From Neisseria leonii (lineage in GTDB: Bacteria > Pseudomonadota > Gammaproteobacteria > Burkholderiales > Neisseriaceae), in the NCBI RefSeq assembly GCF_028776105.2, contig NZ_CP145606.1:1426001-1490000 (forward strand): a stretch of 64,000 nucleotides of DNA. Reading direction: 5' to 3'. The notes beneath the pieces were generated by a model that saw nothing but the letters and a program-made list of their open reading frames with translations, was not told the origin of the DNA and did not search any database. A program made the translations under genes and the position numbers. Positions 8,820 to 23,200 of this stretch are shown in pieces. Within the stretch, counting starts at the first letter, position 1, and each line of letters begins with the position of its first letter.

Positions 8820-9299
8820 GTGAAAACCCTGCTTGCCGCCTTGCTGGCCGCCGCCCTGCCCGCCGCCGCGTCCGAACTGGTGTCCTTTCCCGACAACCGC
8901 CCGCAACAGCGCAGCCAAACCGGCGCACCGGTTACCGTCATCAACTTATGGGCGGCATGGTGCGCCCCCTGCCGCAAAGAAATGCCGCTGATGTCGGCAT
9001 GGTATGCCAAACAGCCCAAAGGTTCGGTGGCCTTAATCGGTATCGCGCTCGACAGCGAAGCCAATATCGCCCGCTTTCTGCGCACCACGCCGGTGAACTA
9101 TCCTGTCTGGCGTTATACCGGCAACGACAGCCGCGCCTGGATGAACGCATTGGGCAACACCGTCGGCGGCATTCCCTACACCTTGATTGAAGCGCGAAAC
9201 TGCTCATTCAAGCACAGCATCACGGGCGAAGTAGACGGCAAAAAACTGGACGAAGCGGTCAAATTGGTACGCAGCCGCTGCAAAACCGCCCGCCGCTAA
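8820..9299 (+). CDS. exported thioredoxin-like (TlpA-type) protein
   Basis: A 159-residue protein with a cleavable signal peptide (MKTLLAALLAAALPAAASE, cleavage near residue 18) and a thioredoxin fold with the active site W47-C48-A-P-C51 in LWAAWCAPCRKEMP. A cis-proline loop is present (GGIPYTLI). It is expected to act as a periplasmic thiol-disulfide reductase or oxidase. The start is the GTG at 8820, preceded by AGGAG. The frame is open back to 8712, but that part has no ribosome site and is not family-like. It is a single-gene unit flanked by repeats. Confidence 0.87.
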   Translation: MKTLLAALLAAALPAAASELVSFPDNRPQQRSQTGAPVTVINLWAAWCAPCRKEMPLMSAWYAKQPKGSVALIGIALDSEANIARFLRTTPVNYPVWRYTGNDSRAWMNALGNTVGGIPYTLIEARNCSFKHSITGEVDGKKLDEAVKLVRSRCKTARR

Positions 9300-9305
9300 C
9301 ACCCA

Positions 9306-9793
9306 CAGGCCGTCTGAAAACGGTGCGCAGCACCGTTTCTGCGTAGCTAAAACAAGCGTAGTGCAGTTTCTGCGGAGCTAAAACGAGCGAAGCGGGTTTC
9401 GGTTCAGCCCATGTAGGTTGGATACCGGTATCCGACAAAAAATACACGGCCAGATTTGAAAATAGTCGGATTTGAAAATCCGACCTACTATATATGGCAG
9501 GTGCGGACGGAAACAGAAGATTATGCCGTGAACACATCATGTCGGATTGAAACCATCCGACCTACGACTGTACGGGATCTGCGGGCTGAAAAGAAAACGG
9601 TAAGTTTCTGCCGGTTAAAACCTTTACTGAAAAGTAGGCCGGATTTTTAAATCCGACACCACCCGATACGGTCGGAACCGTTATCCTGTCTACGAAAACA
9701 GATTCCCGCCCATCAAAACGCCCAACCGCTGCCCCGCCCGCCAAACCGAAACGCCGATACCTTAGCCGCACCGTTTCAGACGGCCTGCTTGTC
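9306..9793. repeat. mixed DUS-hairpin and REP repeat cluster
   Basis: The 560-base gap before pgk starts with a DUS-linked hairpin (GGCCGTCTGAAAACGGTGC / GCACCGTTTCTGCG) and two AGCTAAAAC-GAGCG units. Then follow a REPIN-like pair (9413-9488, head GTAGGTTGGATACC, inverse ATCCGACCTAC), an isolated TCGGATTGAAACCATCCGACCTAC (split as TCGGATTGAAA and CCATCCGACCTAC), a REP at about 9633-9658 and a DUS at about 9774-9786. No gene is seen. Confidence 0.65.
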
Positions 9794-9859
9794 CCGCCGC
9801 CCAAAACATTCGATAATTCCGCTTCGTCCATCACAATCCATCAGAGAAGAAGAGAAATC

Positions 9860-11038
9860 ATGCACTTTTTGAAACTGACCGATCAAAACGTCCGCGGCCA
9901 AACCGTGTTAATCCGTGCCGACTTCAACGTCCCGCTGAAAGACGGCACCATCAGCGACGACACCCGTATCCGCGCCTCGCTGCCCTCTATCCGCTATTGT
10001 CTGGACAACGGCGCGGCGGTCATTGTGATGACCCATCTTGGCCGCCCCACCGAAGGCGAATACCGTCCCGAAGACGATGTCGCGCCCGTGGCCGCCCATC
10101 TGGGCAAACTGCTGGGACAGGACGTGCGCGTGCTGGACGACTGGCGCGAAAACCGTCCGCAATTGGCGGCGGGCGAAGTGGCGCTGCTGCAAAACGTACG
10201 CATCAACCCGGGCGAAAAGAAAAACGATGCCGCGCTCGGCCAAGCCTATGCCGCCCTGTGCGACCTGTTCGTCAACGATGCATTCGGCACCGCCCACCGC
10301 GCACAAGCCTCCACCGAAGCCGTGGCCGCCGCCGCACCGCGTGCTGCCGCCGGTATTCTGATGGCCGAAGAGTTGGACGCTTTGGGCAAAGCACTTCAAC
10401 AACCCGCCCGCCCGATGGTGGCCATTGTGGCCGGCAGCAAAGTGTCCACCAAACTCACCATTCTGGACAGTCTGGCCGACAAAGTGGACCAGCTGATTGT
10501 CGGCGGCGGCATCGCCAACACCTTCCTGCTGGCTGCGGGCAAACCGATCGGCAAATCACTGGCCGAACCGGATTTGGTGGACGAGGCGAAAAAAATCATC
10601 GACAAAATGGCGGCCAAAGGCGGCATCGTTCCGCTGCCCGAAGATGTGGTAACCGCCAAAGAATTTGCCGAAAACGCCGCAGCCGAAACCAAATCCGTTA
10701 CCGATGTGGCCGATGACGATATGATTTTGGACATCGGCCCCCAATCGGCCGCCGTACTGGCCGACATCGTCCGCAAAGCAGGTACGATTGTCTGGAACGG
10801 CCCGGTCGGCGTTTTTGAATTTGCCCCATTTGCCGGCGGCACGCAGACACTGGCCAAAGCCGTGGCCGAGAGCAGCGGTTTCTCGATTGCGGGCGGCGGC
10901 GACACCCTGGCCGCCATCGCCAAATTCGGCATTGCCGACCAAATCGGCTATATCTCCACCGGCGGCGGCGCGTTTTTGGAATTTCTGGAAGGCAAAACCC
11001 TGCCTGCCGTAGCCGCTTTGGCACCATTCGCCCGCTAA
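9860..11038 (+). CDS. pgk: phosphoglycerate kinase
   Basis: This glycolytic/gluconeogenic enzyme transfers phosphate between 1,3-bisphosphoglycerate and ADP. The 392-residue length is standard. The N-terminal signature [11 protein letters not shown] (about residues 17-27), the substrate-binding HLGRP, and the nucleotide-side NGPVGVFE and GGGDTLAA motifs are intact. The ATG at 9860 follows AGAAGAGAAA. The aldolase gene lies 3.2 kb downstream in the same direction. In this window three AT-rich paralogues separate the two. Confidence 0.98.
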   Translation: MHFLKLTDQNVRGQTVLIRADFNVPLKDGTISDDTRIRASLPSIRYCLDNGAAVIVMTHLGRPTEGEYRPEDDVAPVAAHLGKLLGQDVRVLDDWRENRPQLAAGEVALLQNVRINPGEKKNDAALGQAYAALCDLFVNDAFGTAHRAQASTEAVAAAAPRAAAGILMAEELDALGKALQQPARPMVAIVAGSKVSTKLTILDSLADKVDQLIVGGGIANTFLLAAGKPIGKSLAEPDLVDEAKKIIDKMAAKGGIVPLPEDVVTAKEFAENAAAETKSVTDVADDDMILDIGPQSAAVLADIVRKAGTIVWNGPVGVFEFAPFAGGTQTLAKAVAESSGFSIAGGGDTLAAIAKFGIADQIGYISTGGGAFLEFLEGKTLPAVAALAPFAR

Positions 11039-11054
11039 ACCACCCGTCCCGCAC

Positions 11055-11265
11055 AGGCCGTCTGAAAACGGTGCAAAACACCGTTTCTGCGCAGCTAAAA
11101 TAGCGCGCCGCACCATTTCTGAGAAGCTGAAACGGTGCGACGTCAAGTACCGTTTCAGCAAAGCCAAAACGGAGCATATCCGACCTACTGGACTTTGAGT
11201 CCGCAATATATCAGGCCGTCTGAAAATGGCATGATGGGTTGGTCGGATTGTAAAATCCGATTTTT
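11055..11265. repeat. degenerate DUS-hairpin and REP remnants after pgk
   Basis: GGCCGTCTGAAAACGGTG-CAAAA-CACCGTTTCTGCGCAGC is a DUS-linked hairpin just after pgk and may serve as its terminator. It is followed by two degraded copies of the AGC-TGAAACGG unit, a half REP (ATCCGACCTACTGG), another DUS at about 11214-11225 and GGTTGGTCGGATTGTAAAATCCG, a single REP. These mark the left edge of the AT-rich paralogue cluster. Confidence 0.55.
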
Positions 11266-11306
11266 GTTTGATGTCTCATGCCGGTTACCCGACTCATAGT
11301 CCTAAA

Positions 11307-11341
11307 CCTGTCACAATCATGCCATTTACTTCCGATAGACT
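11307..11341 (+). promoter_or_regulatory. upstream repeat of paralogue 1
   Basis: CCTGTCACAATCATGCCATTTACT followed by TAGACT (written here as CCTGTCACAATCATGCC and ATTTACTTCCGATAGACT) resembles the blocks before paralogues 2, 3 and the decayed fourth copy. It is non-coding there, so it is probably also leader or promoter sequence here rather than part of a longer ORF. Confidence 0.4.
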
Positions 11342-11379
11342 GGCTCTCCAAACTGAGCCAAGTTTTAAGGAGTAATATT

Positions 11380-12120
11380 TTGCTAAAAATAAAACTTTTT
11401 CTATTAAGAACGCAAGGATTTTTATTTTTTCTTTTCATATCTTCAATAACAATATCGTTTGCACTTTTGGGTTCATCGGTTATAAAAAAACTTGGATTTA
11501 GTGAAGCATTTTACGTTGTAGCTGCATTTGTGCTGATTATGCTATCAGCATTCCTTACCTTTGGTCTTTATAATTTTCGGGTTCGCCGAAGTAATCAGTT
11601 GATTTATCAACACGGTGTGCTTGGTAAAGGGAAAATGACCAAAATCATCACAAGTCGTAGTAGCGAGGGTACTCCGTATTATCGATACCACTATGTGATT
11701 TTGCAGGCAGACGGCAAACCGTATCATTCCTTTTTTTGGGTTTATGATAAAGATAGGCTTGATACCCCAAGAGGTAATTTGACATATCCGACCAGACAGT
11801 TTGTCCGCTATCCGAAGGTTGATGAAGAATTTGAGGTGAAATATATTCCGGGTAATCCTAAGTATTTTGTGATTTTAAATACGGGAGACAGTGAATTTGC
11901 CCGCAGTATCGGAGTGCAATATAAAAAAGAGTTTATTTGGAAACTGGAATATCGCGTCAGTCATGCCAAATACCTTTTAGATGCCGACCCACATAATCCC
12001 GAGCGACAAAAGATTTATCAACAAGCACAACAGGATTTACACAATTATCAGCAATTTGGCACAGAGCCTATGTTGATAGAAAGAGTGAGAGGAGAACTTG
12101 CGTTTAAATCAAATCCATAG
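11380..12120 (+). CDS. membrane protein of unknown function, tandem paralogue 1
   Basis: I start at a TTG at 11380 with AAGGAG eight bases upstream, because the longer frame from an ATG at 11278 would translate the upstream repeat shared by all copies. The 246-residue product has two membrane helices (about residues 10-30 and 38-58) and a soluble C-terminal part. The middle (GKMTKIITSRS, YYRYHYV, FVRYPKVDEEFEVKYIPGNPKYFVILN, here split) recalls DUF3592-type proteins; that is a weak inference. The last 50 residues, including HNPERQKIYQQAQQD and YQQFGTEPMLIE, are nearly identical in all three paralogues. Codon use is AT-rich compared with pgk. Confidence 0.75.
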   Translation: MLKIKLFLLRTQGFLFFLFISSITISFALLGSSVIKKLGFSEAFYVVAAFVLIMLSAFLTFGLYNFRVRRSNQLIYQHGVLGKGKMTKIITSRSSEGTPYYRYHYVILQADGKPYHSFFWVYDKDRLDTPRGNLTYPTRQFVRYPKVDEEFEVKYIPGNPKYFVILNTGDSEFARSIGVQYKKEFIWKLEYRVSHAKYLLDADPHNPERQKIYQQAQQDLHNYQQFGTEPMLIERVRGELAFKSNP

Positions 12121-12126
12121 CCAAAA

Positions 12127-12204
12127 ACCTGTCACAGTCATGTCATTTACTCGCGCTAGACTGCATAAATATGAATTGTCATATTAGGTAGATGGAAGAC
12201 TAGA
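12127..12204 (+). promoter_or_regulatory. conserved leader repeat before paralogue 2
   Basis: CCTGTCACAGTCATGTCATT, then TAGACTGCATAAATATGAA and GTCATATTAGG, repeats with few changes before paralogue 3 and the pseudogene. Each duplication unit therefore carried its own leader. It likely includes the promoter, but I cannot fix the -35 and -10. Confidence 0.45.
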
Positions 12205-12936
12205 ATGAAAATACTATCAATTCTTTTTGCTCATTTGATTGTAAGAGTATGGCCATTAGCTATTTTAACTAGCCTATTGATTGCTTGGTGTATTTGGCGA
12301 TATAGTCCAGATGGTCAATCTAATATTTGGGGTACTGCATTCCCATTGTGGTTGGTGAGTAGCGGTCTTTATTTTTATGCCCGGTGGTGGTTTCTCCGAT
12401 TGATAATCGGATCTTATGGGGAACGTGCGGATGCGATGATGGAGTCCTCTTCTGAAATTGTGAATGCTAATCGGGCAGAGAATAGGGAACTTATCCGCTA
12501 TATGTTTTCATTCGTCGATGCTTCTGGACAAAAGCATAAAAAGAGCTTTCTAGAAATCCGATATAGTCCGCGGCCTGCTCAAAGTAGCGCAATGCCTACT
12601 TACCCTAAAGAAAAGTTTGTCCGCTATCCAAAACTGGGGGAAAAATTTGAAGTCTTGTACCTAAAGGGATTAGAAAAATATCCAATGATTCTAAATACAG
12701 GGGAAAGTGAATTTGTGCGCTCTATTCAAGAGGATGGTAAACAAAACTTTATTCAGCAATTAAGTGATCGTGTAAGCAAAGCGAAAATCCTTGCGGATGC
12801 CGACCCCCACAATCCGGAACGGCAAAGGCTTTATCAACAAGCACAACAGGACTTACACAATTATCAGCAATTTGGTACAGAGCCGATGTTGATAGAAAAA
12901 GTAAGCGGAGAACTCGCGTTTAAATCAAATCCATAG
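12205..12936 (+). CDS. membrane protein of unknown function, tandem paralogue 2
   Basis: A 243-residue protein with an ATG at 12205 after GGAAGAC. Two membrane helices lie at about residues 8-27 and 43-62, with little between them. The soluble part shares with paralogue 3 the SYGERADAMME / YGERADALME start, the MFSFVDASGQKHKKSF-like block and KFVRYPKLGEKFEVLYLKG. The tail RLYQQAQQDLHNYQQFG is shared by all copies. No catalytic motif is evident. Function unknown; a DUF3592-like or immunity-type membrane protein is possible but unproven. It is AT-rich against the flanking glycolytic genes. Confidence 0.8.
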   Translation: MKILSILFAHLIVRVWPLAILTSLLIAWCIWRYSPDGQSNIWGTAFPLWLVSSGLYFYARWWFLRLIIGSYGERADAMMESSSEIVNANRAENRELIRYMFSFVDASGQKHKKSFLEIRYSPRPAQSSAMPTYPKEKFVRYPKLGEKFEVLYLKGLEKYPMILNTGESEFVRSIQEDGKQNFIQQLSDRVSKAKILADADPHNPERQRLYQQAQQDLHNYQQFGTEPMLIEKVSGELAFKSNP

Positions 12937-12942
12937 CCACAA

Positions 12943-13017
12943 AGCTGTCGCAGTCATGTCATTTAGCATCACTAGACTGCATAAATATGAACTATCATAT
13001 TAGGCAGAGGGGATATA
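12943..13017 (+). promoter_or_regulatory. conserved leader repeat before paralogue 3
   Basis: GCTGTCGCAGTCATGTCATT, TAGACTGCATAAATATGAAC and TCATATTAGGCAGAGGGG repeat the block before paralogue 2. The end gives a GAGGGG ribosome site for the ATG at 13018. Confidence 0.45.
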
Positions 13018-13854
13018 ATGAGTATGAAAACCTTATCGATTCTTTTTGTACGCATAATCATAAAGAAAAGGTTTTTAATCGCGTTTTTTATTAGTTGTGG
13101 CTATTTATTGCTGTCTCTGTATTTTAAATGGGATTTATTCCTGGGGATTGGAGAGGATGTTTTTGGAAAGACTGGGGGAGAATTTTTTAGGGCGAGTGGA
13201 GGAGATTGGAGTGCTTATTTGACGGCAGGGTTAACGTTGTTGAAATTGTTACTTATTGTTCTAGCCCTTTCTTTTCTGGTGGCAATAGTCATTGATTTTC
13301 TTAGTTGGCCACGATGTTGTAAAATCATTGCACGTTATGGAGAACGTGCGGATGCATTGATGGAAATGACTTCTGAGATTGGTAATCCCAACCGTGAGGA
13401 GCATAACAAAATCTTTCGTTGTATGTTTTCGTTTGTTGATGTGCATGGAAAAATGCATAAAAACTATTTTTTGAAGTCTAGCGATATTCCTTTGCCTACG
13501 CAAAGTCGCGTAGTGCCCACTCATCCTAAAGACAAGTTTGTGCGCTATCCAAAGCTCGGGGAAAAATTTGAGGTATTGTATTTAAAGGGCTTAGAAGACT
13601 GGCCGATAATTTTAAATACAGGCGATAGTGAATTCGCTCGTCATATCCAAGAGGAACACCGGCAAAAATTTATCCGGCAATTAAGTGAGCGTGTGAGTAA
13701 GCTGAAAATCCTTGTAGATGCGGATCCCCTCAATCCCGAGCGACAAAAAATTTATCAGCAAGCAGAGCAAGACTTACACAATTATCAGCAATTTGGTACA
13801 GAGCCGATGTTGATAGAAAAAGTAGGAGAACTCAAGTTTAAATCAAATCCATAG
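13018..13854 (+). CDS. membrane protein of unknown function, tandem paralogue 3
   Basis: A 278-residue protein, the longest of the set because the stretch between the two helices (about residues 18-37 and 70-98) is expanded with a glycine-rich loop (GIGEDVFGKTGGEFFRASGG). The downstream part (YGERADALMEM, MFSFVDVHGK, FVRYPKLGEKFEVLYLKG, YQQAEQDLHNYQQFG) follows paralogue 2 closely. The start codon ATG at 13018 has GAGGGG upstream. A decayed copy of its first 50 codons follows directly. No known function. The strong conservation of the C-terminal 50 residues suggests either a shared partner or gene conversion. Confidence 0.8.
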   Translation: MSMKTLSILFVRIIIKKRFLIAFFISCGYLLLSLYFKWDLFLGIGEDVFGKTGGEFFRASGGDWSAYLTAGLTLLKLLLIVLALSFLVAIVIDFLSWPRCCKIIARYGERADALMEMTSEIGNPNREEHNKIFRCMFSFVDVHGKMHKNYFLKSSDIPLPTQSRVVPTHPKDKFVRYPKLGEKFEVLYLKGLEDWPIILNTGDSEFARHIQEEHRQKFIRQLSERVSKLKILVDADPLNPERQKIYQQAEQDLHNYQQFGTEPMLIEKVGELKFKSNP

Positions 13855-13861
13855 CCGCAAA

Positions 13862-13928
13862 CCTGTCTCAAATATGTCTCTCTCGCTAGACTTCCTGAAT
13901 ATGAATGGTCATATTGGGCGGATGGAAT
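13862..13928 (+). promoter_or_regulatory. decayed leader repeat before the pseudogene copy
   Basis: ACCTGTCTCAAATATGTCTC, CGCTAGACTTCC, and TGAATATGAATGGTCATATT match the leader blocks of paralogues 2 and 3 with more changes. This shows that the fourth unit was once complete at its 5' end. Confidence 0.4.
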
Positions 13929-14078
13929 ATTAACCTTATCGATTCTTTTTGCCCGCATCATCATAAAGAAAAAGTTATTGATCGCATTTTTTATCAGTTG
14001 TTGTTGCTTATCGATTTCTCTATATTTTAAATGAGATTGATTTCTGGGGATTGGAAAGGATATTTTTGGAAAGAATTT
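13929..14078 (+). pseudogene. truncated fourth copy of the paralogue family
   Basis: The stretch reads LTLSILFARIIIKKK, LIAFFISCC and SISLYFK in one frame, matching the N-terminus of paralogue 3 (LSILFVRIIIKKR, LIAFFISCG, LSLYFK). The ATG has become ATT, the tryptophan codon after LYFK is TGA, and the similarity stops after TTTTTGGAAAG where a REP element begins. Only about 50 codons remain. Confidence 0.7.
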
Positions 14079-14140
14079 TGTCGGATACAAGTATCCGGCC
14101 TACATAAGCTATTTCAGCTACGCCATTTCAGACGGCCTTT
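14079..14140. repeat. REP element and DUS at the right edge of the paralogue cluster
   Basis: TGTCGGATACAAGTATCCGG followed by CCTAC is an inverted REP that abuts the pseudogene. AGCTACGCC and an inverted DUS (TTTCAGACGGCC) follow. The remaining 117 bases to the aldolase start hold its presumed promoter and nothing else I can name. Confidence 0.6.
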
Positions 14141-14257
14141 TCTCTCGTACAACCACCTGCCCCTCCCCGCTTTCCGCACGCCCAAGTGCTGTATTTTCCG
14201 CACCGCTGCCTGTTATAATAGCCGCTACATTCCACTACACAGATACAGGAGTTTCAA

Positions 14258-15322
<1,065 letters not shown>

Positions 15323-15334
15323 CCCCCAAAACGC

Positions 15335-15380
15335 CAAAGGCCGTCTGAAAACACAGATTCCCGTTTTCAGACGGCCTTTG
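15335..15380 (+). terminator. inverted-DUS terminator of the aldolase gene
   Basis: CAAAGGCCGTCTGAAAAC and its perfect inverse GTTTTCAGACGGCCTTTG are 10 bases apart, starting 13 bases after the stop. This is the usual Neisseria arrangement in which two uptake sequences form a terminator stem. Confidence 0.75.
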
Positions 15381-15533
15381 GCTGCCCGACAAAAATCGGA
15401 TCACAATACCGTTTCCGATATTCGGGGCATGTGGGCAACGGCAGCAATCGGTTTCGGTTTCCCGCACAATCCATGCACACTGCCCGATAACAGGTTGCCA
15501 ACGCCACAGTGTGCCCGGAAATGCCATAACAAT

Positions 15534-15559
15534 AAACCCCAAGCCTAGGCTTGGGGTTT
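15534..15559 (-). terminator. terminator of tRNA-Lys
   Basis: The perfect 26-base palindrome AAACCCCAAGCCT/AGGCTTGGGGTTT lies nine bases past the 3' end of the tRNA. On the minus strand it is followed by ATTGTTATGG. The sequence between the aldolase terminator and this palindrome (15381-15533) shows no gene. Confidence 0.65.
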
Positions 15560-15567
15560 CAAAATGC

Positions 15568-15643
15568 TGGTGGGTCGTGAAGGATTCGAACCTTCGACCA
15601 ACGGATTAAAAGTCCGCTGCTCTACCGGCTGAGCTAACGACCC
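15568..15643 (-). tRNA. tRNA-Lys (TTT anticodon)
   Basis: The minus strand reads GGGTCGTTAGCTCAGCCGG... with anticodon loop CTTTTAA, T-loop GGTTCGAATCC and an encoded CCA end. All four stems pair, and the length is 76 bases. Confidence 0.97.
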
Positions 15644-15848
15644 GAAAGAGTGTATTATATGCAGACATTTATTTATCGTCAAGCCAAAGCATCAGCAATT
15701 GATACCGTTCAAGTTAAAAAACTGTTTTATCTGACAATATTTTCCATCGGCTTCGAGCATGTACAGCTGCCTGATATGCCTTCTTCCGCCGTTACTGCCT
15801 ACGTAAACCCACAGTTCTTTCTGCTGCGCAAAAACTGCACCCTACTCC

Positions 15849-15892
15849 GTTTTCAGACGGCCTCGGCACCGCCCTATGCCGTCTGAAACGGA
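15849..15892. repeat. inverted DUS pair, outward arrangement
   Basis: CCGTTTTCAGACGGC and GCCGTCTGAAACGG form a stem with a 15-base loop. It sits in the 310-base gap between tRNA-Lys and rpoC. Apart from this pair and the rpoC terminator I see nothing in that gap; a tRNA promoter must lie at its left end. Confidence 0.6.
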
Positions 15893-15907
15893 CTGCCCAC
15901 AACAAAA

Positions 15908-15937
15908 AACCGCCTGCCGGTATTTCGGCAGGCGGTT
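15908..15937 (-). terminator. rho-independent terminator of rpoC
   Basis: AACCGCCTGCCG-GTATTT-CGGCAGGCGGTT is a perfect 12-bp stem just after the rpoC stop. On the minus strand it is followed by TTTTTTGTTG. It closes the rplJL-rpoBC transcript. Confidence 0.85.
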
Positions 15938-15953
15938 TGCCTGAAAACGGTGC

Positions 15954-20135
<4,182 letters not shown>

Positions 20136-20248
20136 TTTTGCTCCTTGGGGAACGGGTTTTCAGACGGCCTTGACGGCCTTCTCCCATAACTTGCTTTTCA
20201 GACGGCCTGCGGTCGGACTGTGAGGCCGTCTGAAAACCGTTCCGGTAT

Positions 20249-23200
20249 TCAATAACGTTCCAAATCGATATCCAGGCCCAACGAACGGATTTCTTTCACC
20301 AATACGTTGAACGATTCCGGCATACCGGCATCGATTTTGTGCTCGCCTTTGACAATGTTTTCGTACATTTTGGTACGGCCGGTAACGTCGTCCGACTTCA
20401 CGGTCAGCATTTCCTGCAATGTGTAAGCCGCACCGTAGGCTTCCAGTGCCCACACCTCCATCTCGCCGAAACGCTGGCCGCCGAACTGGGCTTTACCGCC
20501 CAAGGGCTGCTGGGTAACCAGCGAGTACGGGCCGGTCGAACGGGCGTGCATTTTCTCGTCTACCAAGTGGTGCAGTTTCAGATAGTGCATCACACCGACG
20601 GTTACTTTGCGGTCGAAGGCTTCGCCCGAACGGCCGTCGTACAGGGTAATCTGGGTTTTACTGTCGTTGAAGCCCAGCTTCCGCACCTGCTCGTCATCAC
20701 TCGGATAAGCCAGTTCCAGCATGGCTTTGATTTCGTCTTCATGCGCACCGTCGAACACCGGCGAAGCAAAGGTCGCGCCGCGTTTGAGGTTTTCGGCCAA
20801 GGCGATAATTTCTTCGTCGCTCAACTCGTCCAACTGCTCTTTCTTACCGCTGCCGTTGTACAGCCGGTTCAGGAATGCGCGCACTTCGCCTGCCTGGCGC
20901 TGTTCGGCCAGCATACGTTCGATGCGCTCGCCGATGCCTTTGGCTGCCCAGCCCAAATGGACTTCGAGAATCTGACCGATGTTCATACGGCTCGGTACGC
21001 CCAAGGGGTTCAGCACGATGTCCACCGGACGACCGTCGGCCATATACGGCATGTCTTCTACCGGCAGAATGCGCGACACCACGCCTTTGTTACCGTGGCG
21101 GCCGGCCATTTTGTCGCCTGCTTGCAGACGGCGTTTGATGGCGATGAAGACTTTCACCATTTTTTGTACGCCCGGCTGCAATTCGTCGCCTTGGGTCATT
21201 TTTTTCTTTTTGATCTCATACAGCTCGTCGGCTTCCTGACGCTTGTCGGCCAGACTGCCTTTAATCAGCTCGATCTGTTTGGCAATACCCTCATCGGCCA
21301 TACGGATATCGAACCAGTCGTGGCGGCTCGGCAGGGATGTCAGATAGTCTTTGGTGATTTCGCTGCCTTTGGCCAGTTTCATCGGCCCGCCGTTGGCTTT
21401 TTGGCCGACAATCATGCGCTCGATACGGTCGAAAGCATCATTGTCGAAAATACGCAGCTGGTCGCTCAAATCCTGGCGGTAGCGTTTCAGCTCGGCATCA
21501 ATAATCGCTTGGGCGCGTTTATCGCGCTCGATGCCCTCGCGGGTAAACACCTGCACGTCAATCACCGTACCGCTCATGCCTGTGGGCATACGCAGCGAAG
21601 TGTCTTTCACATCGGAGGCTTTTTCGCCGAAAATGGCGCGCAGCAGTTTTTCTTCCGGTGTCAGCTGGGTTTCGCCTTTGGGGGTTACTTTGCCCACCAG
21701 CACATCGCCCGCTTCCACTTCGGCACCGATATACACGATGCCCGATTCGTCCAAACGGTTCTGCATGCGCTCGGAGAGGTTCGGAATATCGCGGGTAATA
21801 TCTTCCGCACCCAGTTTGGTATCGCGGGCCACGACATTCAATTCTTCAATGTGGATAGACGTGTAGCGGTCGTCTGCGGCCACTTTTTCCGAAATCAGAA
21901 TCGAATCTTCGTAGTTGTAGCCGTTCCACGGCATAAAGGCGATGGTCATGTTCTGCCCCAAAGCCAGTTCGCCCAAATCGGTTGATGCACCGTCGGCCAC
22001 CAAATCGCCGCGTTGCAGCACGTCGCCCGCTTTCACGGCCGGACGCTGGTTGATATTGGTAGATTGGTTGGAGCGGGTAAATTTCACCAAATTGTAAATA
22101 TCCACACCCACTTCGCCGGCCACTGCCTCATCATCGTGTACGCGGATCACCACGCGGTTGGCATCGACATACTCAACGACACCGCCTCGGCGGGCAACGA
22201 TGGCCGTAGCCGAATCGACCGCAACATCGCGCTCGATGCCTGTGCCGACCATCGGTTTTTCCGCGCGCAGGCAAGGTACGGCCTGACGCTGCATGTTCGC
22301 ACCCATCAAGGCGCGGTTGGCATCATCGTGCTCCAAAAACGGAATCAGCGATGCGGCTACCGATACCACTTGTCCGGTGGCCACGTCCATATATTGAACG
22401 CGGTCGGCAGTGGCCATAATGGTTTCGCCTTTTTCGCGGCAGGTAATCAAATCTCCGGTCAGGTTGCCCGCTTCGTCCAAATCGGCATTAGCCTGCGCAA
22501 TCACGTAGCGGCCTTCTTCGATGGCGGAAAGATAATCGATTTGGTCGGTTACTTTGCCGTCCACCACGCGGCGGTACGGCGTTTCCAAAAAGCCGTATTC
22601 GTTAGTGCGCGCATAAACCGACAGCGAGTTGATCAAACCGATGTTCGGACCTTCCGGCGTTTCAATCGGGCAGACGCGGCCGTAATGGGTGGGGTGAACG
22701 TCGCGCACCTCGAAGCCCGCGCGCTCGCGGGTCAGACCGCCCGGGCCCAAAGCCGATACGCGGCGTTTGTGGGTAATTTCGGACAGCGGGTTGGTCTGAT
22801 CCATAAATTGGCTCAACTGGCTGGAACCGAAAAATTCTTTAATCGCGGCGGAAACCGGCTTGGCGTTAATCAGATCAGTCGGCATCAGGTTATCGGCTTC
22901 GGCCTGGTTCAAACGTTCCTTAACGGCACGCTCGACACGCGACAGGCCGCTGCGGAACTGGTTTTCCGCCAGTTCGCCGACCGAACGCACTCGGCGGTTG
23001 CCCAAGTGGTCGATGTCATCGACTTCGCCGTGACCGTTGCGCAGCTCCACCAATGTGGCAATGGATGCCACAATGTCTTCCACGCTCAGAACATAGCCGC
23101 CCTTCTCTGCCGCACCGGCAAAGGTTTCGTTCAGCAGGCGGCCGTACCACGAGGCCGTCTGATCGGCACTGAGTTTCTGATCATAGGTGCGGGTATTGAA

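Noticed and set aside
22780..22870. Rifampicin- or quinolone-resistance changes in rpoB and parC
   Set aside because: The hotspot residues read as the usual susceptible types in both genes (parC region near 32920).
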